The notes: generated from the letters alone by a model not told the origin. Shown: positions 1-6,800, numbered from the stretch's first letter. The stretch is 7,270 nt of DNA from Thermoflexales bacterium (GCA_016931085.1 JAFGFO010000348.1:1-7270), one strand, 5' to 3'. A program made the numbers and translations.

Positions 1-311
1 GAAAATGCGACATACGAGACCTGGGTGCCCTTCAGGCCGATCAGTTTGTCGCGTTCATCCTCGATCATGCGCACTTCTTTGTCCGATTGGGTCTGGATGG
101 CATGAATGATGTTGATGACGATATTGGTGAGGATATTGCCAGCAATGTTTAGAACAATGGACGCAATGATGACAATTGCTGCAAGGCGGAAGACATCTTC
201 TGAATTCAAATCGCCTTGCTGGAACATTGGGATGAGGTTGACCAGGTAGTAACCCAAAATGAGCAGGGTGCTGACCAAAGATACAGAGATAGATGTTTTT
301 CGGTTGGACAC
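1..311 (-). CDS. Small multi-pass membrane protein, DUF2178-like (5' part only)
   Basis: The reading frame starts at a GTG (309-311) and is open for 103 codons to the window edge, so the C-terminus is missing. The start is chosen because a strong Shine-Dalgarno AGGAGA (minus strand, 316-321) lies 4 bases before it and a promoter lies further upstream. The product begins MSNRKTSISV. It has a hydrophobic segment at about residues 8-30, a second long one at about 40-72, and then a charged stretch (77-95) containing EDERDKLIGLKG, after which a third membrane segment seems to begin. This helix-pair, acidic/basic DERD..LKG, helix layout resembles small predicted membrane proteins of the DUF2178 type, which are often found next to small HTH regulators. 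That family assignment is from memory and moderate. No function can be given. Codon use is AT-richer than in the plus-strand genes, and the gene is transcribed away from gcvH. Confidence 0.72.
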   Translation of the reverse strand, partial: MSNRKTSISVSLVSTLLILGYYLVNLIPMFQQGDLNSEDVFRLAAIVIIASIVLNIAGNILTNIVINIIHAIQTQSDKEVRMIEDERDKLIGLKGTQVSYVAF

Positions 312-353
312 TTTCTCTCCTTATGTCTTCTGTAAATGACTTTTGGTAAAATT

Positions 354-367
354 CAATATACATATTG
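354..367. repeat. Inverted repeat CAATAT-AC-ATATTG over the -10/start region (possible operator)
   Basis: The 6-bp arms CAATAT (354-359) and ATATTG (362-367) are exact reverse complements separated by 2 bases. The dyad overlaps the -10 box and the expected transcription start of the minus-strand promoter, where a repressor would block RNA polymerase. An operator role is inference. AT-rich sequence can produce short dyads by chance, and no regulator gene is visible here. Confidence 0.35.
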
Positions 368-392
368 TAACTTATAGTTTACTTTTTGTCAA
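364..392 (-). promoter_or_regulatory. Sigma70-type promoter for the minus-strand membrane protein gene
   Basis: On the minus strand a perfect -35 TTGACA (387-392) is followed by 17 bases and then TACAAT (364-369), one mismatch from the consensus -10. Transcription would begin near 357, giving a leader of roughly 45 bases before the GTG at 311. The match and spacing are close to ideal for a housekeeping sigma factor. Confidence 0.75.
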
Positions 393-429
393 GTACGATA
401 TACATTTTATTCAAAAACCCCAAGTGCCT

Positions 430-492
430 GTCTGAAAAGTAGGGGGATGCCGCCGCATAAGAATGTGGAGCCACAAAAACGGCTTTTCAGAC
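430..492. repeat. 63-bp element bounded by perfect 10-bp inverted repeats
   Basis: GTCTGAAAAG (430-439) is repeated exactly in reverse complement as CTTTTCAGAC (483-492). The 43 bases between the arms hold a second small hairpin, TGTGG-AG-CCACA (464-475). The element lies between two divergent promoters, so a terminator role makes little sense there. It could be a miniature transposable element or IS-end remnant, or an RNA/DNA structural element. No clear target-site duplication flanks it (gcct on the left, gcgc on the right), so mobility is not demonstrated. Confidence 0.45.
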
Positions 493-515
493 GCGCTCTA
501 ACACACCTCGACCAA

Positions 516-543
516 TCCACAAAAAGCGTATATGTGGTAAAAT
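516..543 (+). promoter_or_regulatory. Probable sigma70-type promoter for the gcvH gene run
   Basis: TAAAAT (538-543) matches five of six consensus -10 positions. TCCACA (516-521), 16 bases upstream, matches four of six -35 positions. The predicted start near 550 gives a leader of about 60 bases before gcvH. That is too short for a tandem glycine riboswitch, and none is recognisable. The -10 is convincing and the -35 is weak. Confidence 0.45.
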
Positions 544-608
544 AGAGCGTGACGATGCGCATGATGCAATGATGATCGCTTGATCGTAACGCACAACAGG
601 AGGAAAAA

Positions 609-995
609 ATGGCCGTATTCGATCCCAACGCACGTTACGCCGAATCTCACGAATGGTGCCGCAAGGAAGGCGATTTGTTCGTCGTCGGCATCTCGGATCA
701 CGCCCAGGCCGAACTGTCGGACCTGGTCTACGTCGAGCTGCCGGCAGTGGGCGCCCAGTTTGAGCAGGGCTCGTCGTTTGGCCTGCTCGAATCGGTCAAG
801 GCCGCCTCGGACTTGTATGCGCCCATCAGCGGCGAGGTCGTCGAGGTCAACCAGGCGCTGGCCGATGACCCCGGCCAGATCAACGAGGACGCTTACGGCG
901 CCTGGCTGATCAAGCTCAAGGCCACCCATTCATCCCAGTTCGACGACCTGATGGACGCGGCTGCCTACGAGACCTTTCTCGTCGCCGAGCTATAA
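609..995 (+). CDS. gcvH: Glycine cleavage system H protein (lipoyl carrier)
   Basis: GcvH carries the aminomethyl intermediate on a lipoyl arm between the P, T and L proteins of the cytoplasmic glycine cleavage system. The 128-residue product matches the usual family length of about 125-130. The N-terminal RYAESHEW (9-16) and GISDHAQAELSDLVYVELP (27-45) are hallmark segments. The lipoylation site sits in ESVKAASDLYAP (61-72), with Lys64 as the predicted modified residue, followed by the family-typical SGEVVEVNQAL and GAWLIKLK. The start is fixed by a perfect AGGAGG at 598-603, five bases before the ATG. It is the first gene of the plus-strand run and is followed after two bases by the heptamer repeats leading into gcvPA. 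Nothing in the product looks damaged. Confidence 0.96.
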   Translation: MAVFDPNARYAESHEWCRKEGDLFVVGISDHAQAELSDLVYVELPAVGAQFEQGSSFGLLESVKAASDLYAPISGEVVEVNQALADDPGQINEDAYGAWLIKLKATHSSQFDDLMDAAAYETFLVAEL

Positions 996-997
996 AA

Positions 998-1039
998 ATT
1001 AACAATTAATAGTTAATAATTAACAATTAACCATTAACC
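998..1039 (+). repeat. Six tandem 7-bp repeats (ATTAACA type) filling the gcvH-gcvPA gap
   Basis: Between the gcvH stop (993-995) and the gcvPA ATG (1040) there are six consecutive heptamers: ATTAACA, ATTAATA, GTTAATA, ATTAACA, ATTAACC, ATTAACC. The last ends directly at the ATG. The array is strongly AT-rich inside GC-rich surroundings and contains no purine-rich Shine-Dalgarno motif. Short tandem heptamer arrays are known from cyanobacteria and some other bacteria. Whether this array expanded by slippage or affects translation or transcription of gcvPA is inference. Confidence 0.85.
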
Positions 1040-2389
1040 ATGCCTTACATACCTCATACCGATGCCGAACGCAGCGAGATGCTGCACGCGATTGGTGTTG
1101 AACGGCTGGAAGACTTGTTCCAGGCGGTGCCGGAGCACATTCGCTTCCCCGAGCTTGATTTGCCCGAGGGTCTGTCAGAGATGGAGGCGCTGCAGGAGTT
1201 GACAGAGCTTTCGCACGTGAACGAGCACGTTGGGGAGCTGGCTTGCTTCCTGGGCGCAGGCGCCTACCGTCACTACATCCCCCCGACCGTCAATTACGTC
1301 TTGAACCGGGGCGAGTTCGTCACCGCCTACACACCTTACCAGCCCGAGATCAGCCAGGGGACGCTCCAGGCGATCTTTGAGTACCAAAGCCAGATGTGTG
1401 CCCTGACCGGCATGGAGGTGTCTAACGCCAGCCACTACGACGGTGCCACCAGCCTGGCCGAGGGAGCGCTGATGGCCGTGGCCGTTTCGCGCGGCGCGCG
1501 TAGAAAGATCGTCGTCAGCCCGGCCGTGCACCCCGAGTATCGTGCCGTGGTGCGCACCTATACCCAAGGGCTGGACATGACCATCACTGGCGACGGGGCG
1601 CCCGCCGATGTACCCATCGGCGATATATCCGGGCTGCTGGCACTGCTGGACCGGGACACGGCCGCCTTGGTTGTGCAGACGCCCAATTTCTTTGGCCAGT
1701 TGGAAGACCTGAGTGGGCTGGCCGAGCGCGTGCACGCGGCCGGGGCGCTCTTGATCGTGGTGGCTGATCCCATCAGCCTGGGCTTGTTCAAGCCGCCTGG
1801 CATGTATGGGGCCGACATCGTGTGCGGCGAAGGCCAGGCGCTTGGCATCCCACTGAGCTATGGTGGGCCTTACCTGGGCTACTTTACCACGCGCCAGGCC
1901 TACGTGCGCCAGATGGCCGGGCGCCTGGTCGGCGAGACGGTGGACGCCGAGGGAAGGCGCGGCTACGTGCTGACGCTGTCCACGCGCGAGCAGCACATCC
2001 GCCGCGAGAAGGCCACCTCGAACATTTGCACCAACCAGGGCTTGACGGCGATGGTGGCCGGCATTTACCTGGCGACCATGGGCAAGGGTGGCTTGCGCCA
2101 GGTGGCCGAGTTGTGCTATCACAAGGCGCACTATGCCGCTGCCCAGATTGACCGGCTCGAAGGCTACAGCGTTGTGGGTGACAGGCCGTTTTTCAAAGAG
2201 TTCGTCGTCAAGTGTCCCCGGCCGGTGGCTGAAATCAACGCCTATCTGCTGGACGAGTGGGGGATCATCGGTGGCTACGATCTCGGTCGAGATTATCCGC
2301 ACTTGCAAGATCACATGCTTGTCTGTGTGACCGAGATGAACTCGCGCGAGCAGATCGACGATCTGGTCGAGGCGCTACAGGGAGATTAA
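1040..2389 (+). CDS. gcvPA: Glycine dehydrogenase (decarboxylating), subunit 1
   Basis: This is the first subunit of the split P-protein, a PLP-dependent enzyme that decarboxylates glycine and loads the aminomethyl group onto lipoyl-GcvH. The 449 residues match the usual length. The start MPYIPHTDAER is the typical family N-terminus, so the ATG is secure although no Shine-Dalgarno precedes it. Family segments are visible in order: TAYTPYQPEISQGTLQAIFE (95-114), NASHYDGAT (129-137), HPEYRAVVRTY, VVQTPNFFGQLED (around 211-223), DPISLG (243-248), GRLVGETVDAEGRRGY and STREQHIRREKATSNICTNQ. The PLP-binding lysine is known to lie in subunit 2 (GcvPB), which normally often sits next to this gene but is absent here. 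The next gene starts three bases after the stop, and its Shine-Dalgarno lies inside the end of gcvPA, pointing to co-translation. Confidence 0.95.
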   Translation: MPYIPHTDAERSEMLHAIGVERLEDLFQAVPEHIRFPELDLPEGLSEMEALQELTELSHVNEHVGELACFLGAGAYRHYIPPTVNYVLNRGEFVTAYTPYQPEISQGTLQAIFEYQSQMCALTGMEVSNASHYDGATSLAEGALMAVAVSRGARRKIVVSPAVHPEYRAVVRTYTQGLDMTITGDGAPADVPIGDISGLLALLDRDTAALVVQTPNFFGQLEDLSGLAERVHAAGALLIVVADPISLGLFKPPGMYGADIVCGEGQALGIPLSYGGPYLGYFTTRQAYVRQMAGRLVGETVDAEGRRGYVLTLSTREQHIRREKATSNICTNQGLTAMVAGIYLATMGKGGLRQVAELCYHKAHYAAAQIDRLEGYSVVGDRPFFKEFVVKCPRPVAEINAYLLDEWGIIGGYDLGRDYPHLQDHMLVCVTEMNSREQIDDLVEALQGD

Positions 2390-2392
2390 AAG

Positions 2393-3130
2393 ATGTATAC
2401 TCAAGCCATCGAGATCGCACAAGACAATTTCGAACGTCACCTGCGCGACAATCCGTACCCGGGCCGTGGGCTGGTGGTGGGGCGCTCGTCTCAACAGGAA
2501 GCCTGGCTGATGGTCTACTGGATCATGGGGCGCAGCCAGCACAGCCAAAACCGCCGTTTTGTGGTCGAGGGGGAGGTGCTCAGGACGGTGCCCGTCGACG
2601 CCAGCCTGGTCCAAGACCCCAGCCTGATCATCTACGAGGCCATGCTCGAGCTGGAGGGGATTTACCTGCTCAGCAATGGTGACCAAACCCGCACCTTGTA
2701 CGAGACGCTCCAGGCGGGGGGAAGCTTTGACGACGCCCTGGGGACACGCGAACGCGAGCCTGATGCGCCCCACTATACCCCGCGCATCAGCGCGATGCTG
2801 AATACAAGCCGGCAGCCGATCGAGCTGGCCCTCAGCCTTCTGAAAGCGAACGCGATCGATCCCAGCTTGACCGATCGTTTCACCTTCCGGCCAGCCGCGC
2901 CGCCGCCGGGCCTGGGCTATGGCCTGAGCACCTACCAGGGAGACGGCAGCCCTTTGCCCAGCTTCAAGGGCGATCCGCTGCTGCTGCCGTGCTTTGGCAG
3001 CGTTGAGGAAGTGATGGACAGCTATTGGGGCGCGCTCAACGCCGGCTATCGCGTCTCGCTGGCGGTCAAGCACATACCGTTGGCGGGGGGAAAGGGCGCC
3101 ATCCTCGTCCGGAACCGCTTTGAGGGCTAA
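2393..3130 (+). CDS. purO: IMP cyclohydrolase, PurO family
   Basis: The 245-residue product resembles the bacterial branch of the archaeal-type IMP cyclohydrolase family (PF07826, NTN-hydrolase fold), which closes the ring of FAICAR to give IMP, the last step of de novo purine synthesis. Recognisable conserved segments are NPYPGRGLVVGRS (20-32), VYWIMGRSQHSQNR (41-54), DPSLIIYEAM (75-84), LLSNGDQT (92-99) and EPDAPHYTPRIS (122-133), followed by the C-terminal half with GLGYGLSTYQGDG. Catalytic residues were not mapped one by one. The ATG at 2393 is preceded by GGAG (2381-2384) at 8 bases, inside the end of gcvPA. The gene ends in TAA and is followed with no gap, and in the same frame, by the NUDIX gene. 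Most bacteria use the bifunctional PurH, so PurO is a notable choice, and the family role in bacteria is less well tested than in archaea. Confidence 0.78.
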   Translation: MYTQAIEIAQDNFERHLRDNPYPGRGLVVGRSSQQEAWLMVYWIMGRSQHSQNRRFVVEGEVLRTVPVDASLVQDPSLIIYEAMLELEGIYLLSNGDQTRTLYETLQAGGSFDDALGTREREPDAPHYTPRISAMLNTSRQPIELALSLLKANAIDPSLTDRFTFRPAAPPPGLGYGLSTYQGDGSPLPSFKGDPLLLPCFGSVEEVMDSYWGALNAGYRVSLAVKHIPLAGGKGAILVRNRFEG

Positions 3131-3628
3131 TTGATCAACTTTTGCCCGCACTGCGGCGCGCCGATGGAGGATCGACTGGCCTTTGGGCGCGTGCGCCGTG
3201 CGTGCCTGGCGTGTGATTCCATCTTTTTCCAGTCGCCCAAATTGGCCGCCGGCTGCCTGGTCGAGCAAGACGGGCAGGTGCTGCTCGTCCGCCGCAGGAT
3301 CAACCCGCTGCGCGGCGCCTGGTGTCTGCCGGCGGGCTACGTCGAGTACGACGAAGGGCCGGTGGCGGCCGCTATCCGCGAGACACACGAGGAGACCGGC
3401 CTGCTGGTCCACGTGGTGGGACTCGAAGGTGTGTACCACGTGCGCACCGATCCGCGCGGCTGGGGCGTGCTGGTCGTGTACCTTGCCCTGGTTGAGGGTG
3501 GCCAATTGTGTGGGGGGGATGATGCTTCTGAGGCGGTTTTCTTCGCCCCCACCCAGTTGCCACCCAACATTGCCTTCGGCACCACGCGCCGCGCCTTGTA
3601 TCGCTGGCAGTGCCGCGTGCTTGGATAG
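3131..3628 (+). CDS. NUDIX hydrolase with N-terminal zinc ribbon
   Basis: NUDIX enzymes hydrolyse nucleoside diphosphates linked to another moiety; the substrate here is unknown. The 165-residue product starts with a zinc ribbon (Cys5, Cys8, Cys25, Cys28: CPHCG and CLAC) and continues with a NUDIX domain from about residue 38. The NUDIX box GX5EX7REUXEEXGU fits residues 69-91, with Gly69, Glu75, Arg83-Glu84, Glu87-Glu88 and Gly90; the U position 85 is Thr rather than a larger aliphatic. The TTG start is fixed because the codon before it is the purO TAA in the same frame. GAGGG (3122-3126) lies 4 bases upstream, and the Cys-rich N-terminus is where homologues begin. Translation is probably coupled to purO. 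The C-terminus (TTRRALYRWQCRVLG) has a plausible end, but the next gene fragment begins right there, so loss of a few terminal residues cannot be excluded. Confidence 0.88.
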   Translation: MINFCPHCGAPMEDRLAFGRVRRACLACDSIFFQSPKLAAGCLVEQDGQVLLVRRRINPLRGAWCLPAGYVEYDEGPVAAAIRETHEETGLLVHVVGLEGVYHVRTDPRGWGVLVVYLALVEGGQLCGGDDASEAVFFAPTQLPPNIAFGTTRRALYRWQCRVLG

Positions 3629-3893
3629 TTTCAGGTTTAACGATTTTTACAATGACGCGGATGTGGGTACTGTGCTGTCCAAGATGGCCCACCTGGCCTA
3701 TCTGAAGGACGGTGTGCTGGGCTTCCTGGGGACAGATACGGGAATAAACTCGCTTCTGATTCGAAACATGCTGGATAACCTGCTCGAGCCCCAGGGTGGC
3801 TGGACTACACAATTGGACCCCAACTTTGCCAGCTCGGGCTACGTGCTGATCGTGGGCGAATCGGAGATCGTCCCGGCCTGGACCAAAGACGGG
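3621..3893 (+). pseudogene. N-terminal fragment of the C25 peptidase domain, 5'-truncated and out of frame with the main part
   Basis: This frame reads DSFRFNDFYNDADVGTVL, then SKMAHLAYLKDGVLGFL, and ends in SSGYVLIVGESEIVPAWTKDG. The last part is the first strand region of a C25 (gingipain-like) peptidase domain, normally placed just before the SDLRYA...LALGRIIGNNA segment that begins the downstream 1095-residue frame. The two pieces are contiguous protein once one base near 3891-3894 is skipped. Upstream, protein similarity appears to stop at the end of the NUDIX gene: the signal peptide and N-terminal prodomain expected for a secreted C25 peptidase are missing. Candidate starts in frame are TTG 3621 (overlapping the NUDIX stop by 8 bases), GTG 3663, GTG 3672 and ATG 3684, none with a good Shine-Dalgarno. 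I read it as a remnant of a larger gene; a sequencing or assembly error is the main alternative. Confidence 0.7.
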
Positions 3894-3894
3894 C

Positions 3895-6800
3895 TTGGAC
3901 GTCACCTGGAACGGTGGCGGGCATACGTCCGAGGCCCGCTACAGCGACTTGCGCTATGCCAGCAGCGCCGACGAGGAAAGGCGGCCCAATCTCGCCCTGG
4001 GACGCATCATCGGCAACAACGCCCAACAATTGGCCAAGGTCATCCAGACCAGCATCAGCGTCTACGAAGGCCAGTATGGGTATGGCTTTGGCCGCGACAG
4101 TGCCATGCTGCTCAGCGGCACCGGCACCGCGGCCAGCTTTGCCCCCACCGTCGACGAGATACAGACCATCCTCCAGCCCGAATTTAGCGTGGACAAGCTC
4201 CACTGGTGGGAGTACTTTGACCAGAGTGCTTTTGCGCGCGACTATGAGCAGTACGATGGTTTTGCGGCCGGCGACGTGGACGGCGACGGGGATGACGAGA
4301 TCATCGTTGGCGACCGGGGCGACACCATCTACGTCCTGAACGCCAGCGGCGGCGTAGTGGGCAGCTTTGCTCGCGATTTCGAAGAGGGCGATGGCCTGGC
4401 CGCCGGCGACGTCAACGGCGATGGACAAGACGAGATCATCATCGGCGACCGGAACGATCACATCGTGACCTACAACGAGAGCGGGACACAACTGGCCACG
4501 TTTGAGCGCGACTATGAAGCGTTTGATGGCCTGGCGGTCGGCGACGTCGACTGCGGCGGCGCGGACGAGATCGTGATGGCCGACCGGAACGACCACATCT
4601 ACGTCTTTGCTATGAACGGCGCCATCTTGCACGAGTTTTACCTCGACTACGAGGCTCACGATGGCCTGGGGGTAGGCGACGTACAGGGCTCGTGCAATGG
4701 CGAGATCATTATCGGAGATCGAAGCCAAGACAAGATCCATGTGTACGAGCGGGATGGCAGCTTGTTCGCGTCGTTCGACTATGACTTTGCGGAAGGCTAC
4801 GGCCTGGCGGTGGGAAACGTGCGGGGTGACGCTTACGACGATATCGTGATCGGCAATATAGACGACCGCCGCCTGCACGTGTATTCGTATATCAGCGGAG
4901 ACGGCGCGTTCAAGGACAAGCTCAGCATGGATGCCGCCTTCGACTCCTTCGACGGGCTGGCCGTGGGGAACGTCCTGCCGGGCAGCACCGAATTGGAGAT
5001 GCTCGTGGCCGACCGCAGTGACCAGCTTCGCATCTACGACCTGGACTATTGCAGCCGCATGATGGGCGCCTTTACGCCAATGAGCCAGGACAAGGACGTC
5101 ATCTATTTCTCCGGCCACGGCAACACGAACATATGGGGCCCCTGCCTGGTCAGCAGCAACACCCCGTCCGATTTCGGCAGTAAAAACCCCTTTGTCCTGG
5201 CCACATCTTGCCTGACCGGCAACTACAAAGACGGGGATAACTATAGCATTGCCGAGGCCTTTTTGCAGGGCAGCGCCGGGGTGTACGTCGGCTCGACCGA
5301 GGTGTCGGCCATTGGCAAGAACAACGAAGCCGGGAAATGGTTCTTTAACAACTGGGACACTTACGACACGGTCGGCCGGACCTTTACCGACCTGAGGCGG
5401 GACAAGTTCGACGATGGCGAGGTTTGGCGCTTGTGGGTGTATAGCTATAATCTCTACGGCGATCCCAAGTACATGCCGCGCTACGGGCGTGCCCCTTCGG
5501 GTGGCTCAGGGCAAGCAGCTCTCGACGCGCTCGGGGCAAGCCTCGATCCAGCCGGCTTGCGGACGATCGAGGTGCACATTCCAGATTTCGAGGTGAACAC
5601 GGTGGACGGTTGGGATCACGTGGAAATCCCTGGCGGCGAGTTGTGGAGCGAAGCAGGTGATTCTGAGGTCCCCTACTGGACGGTTTCCATAAACTATCGT
5701 CCAGGGACGCGTGTCCAGAACGTGGCCTTGACAGGCCGCTCGGGCCTGGTGGTGACGACCGGCCTAAACGTGCCCAGCGTGACACACGATATCGCGTGTA
5801 TGGCCTGCACGGCCCAGACCAGCCGTGCTCCAGTTGAGGCTAGCGGCTGGTCGCCCGATCCGGACACCCAGTACCGCTGGGCCGTCTATGAAAATCCTGA
5901 CGGGAGCACCACGCTTGCCATCGCGCTGTATCCCTTCTACTACAACTCCCAAACGAGCGACGTTCTCTTCTACCAGGATTACACGCTCGAGATCGAGACT
6001 ATCACGACGAGTGTGGCGATCGAGTCACTGACCCTCGACCAGCCGGTTTCTCTCCCAGGGGATCCCATCTCGATGACCTTGGTGGTCAACAACGACGGGG
6101 CCGCCCAGGACGTCGTCGTCAAGGCGCTCGTCAAAACCTCGGCCGTCGGCGACCTGGTTGGCAGCCTGCCGCTGCGCAACCTTCACGATCTGAGTGGCCA
6201 GGCCTGGGTTGACCTGGCCTGGGACACGGCCGACGGGACGTCGGGCGGCCAGGCGCCAGGCGATTACCTGGTCGAGATCGAGCTGATGGACATGGCGGGG
6301 AACGTGCTCGACAAGGCGGCCCGCAACTTCCAGTTGGGCATCACCTCTGGCCAGGTCACCCGGCTGAGCGCCACGCCCGAACTGTTCAACGTAGGCGACG
6401 TCATCAGCATCTCGATGACCTTTAGCAACATCGGCAGCGTGCCCATCACCGGCACGGCCATCATCCAGGTTCAGACCGCCGATGCGCTGACGCTCACGAC
6501 CGAGTTTACTCACAGCCTGAGCAACCTGGCCGTGGGCCGGGCGCGCATCTTGACCGGCACCTGGGATACCACCAAGGTCAGCGAAGGCGCGTATCGCGTG
6601 CTGGGTTACGTGCTGTACGATTCCACCGCCTCGACGCCTATGACGGCTACGGTCAGCACCCCTATGGCGGCGCTGAGTATCGTCAAGACCGCGCCCATCA
6701 CGGTGACTGCGGGTGAGTTGTTCACCTACACCCTGGTGGTGTACGATGCGGGCAACATCGATGTCACCGACGTGACCATCACCGACGCCTTGCCGGCGCA

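Noticed and set aside
55..363. Minus-strand 102-residue frame with an ATG start, rich in His, Pro and Cys
   Set aside because: It overlaps the GTG-started membrane-protein frame, whose product has clear membrane helices and a well-placed Shine-Dalgarno. Its own ATG lies at the expected transcription start with no ribosome site.
544..608. Glycine riboswitch upstream of gcvH
   Set aside because: The predicted leader is only about 60 bases and shows no recognisable aptamer; a short repeated tgatcgct/tgatcg stretch is all that is seen.
498..929. Minus-strand 143-residue frame across gcvH
   Set aside because: It is antisense to an unmistakable gcvH and is a product of GC-rich codon bias; no family features.
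998..1039. CRISPR-like or origin-like (iteron) array at the heptamer repeats
   Set aside because: The units are 7 bp with no spacers, far too short for CRISPR. There is no rep/dnaA gene or DnaA boxes nearby, and the array sits within an operon gap.
1175..2314. Long minus-strand frame (379 residues) opposite gcvPA
   Set aside because: Its composition is typical of the antisense of a GC-rich gene, without domain motifs or a ribosome site; gcvPA is certain on the plus strand.
2375..3505. Minus-strand 376-residue frame opposite purO and the NUDIX gene
   Set aside because: It spans two well-supported plus-strand genes and their junction; antisense shadow.
3183..4187. Single plus-strand protein of 334 residues in this frame
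   Set aside because: The first part is an out-of-frame shadow of the NUDIX gene and the end is an out-of-frame shadow of the peptidase gene. Only about 3621-3893 reads as real peptidase sequence.
3805..5118. Minus-strand 437-residue frame with repeating VDVA...VVVDDLV-like units
   Set aside because: The periodicity is the mirror image of the FG-GAP repeats on the plus strand, not an independent repeat protein.
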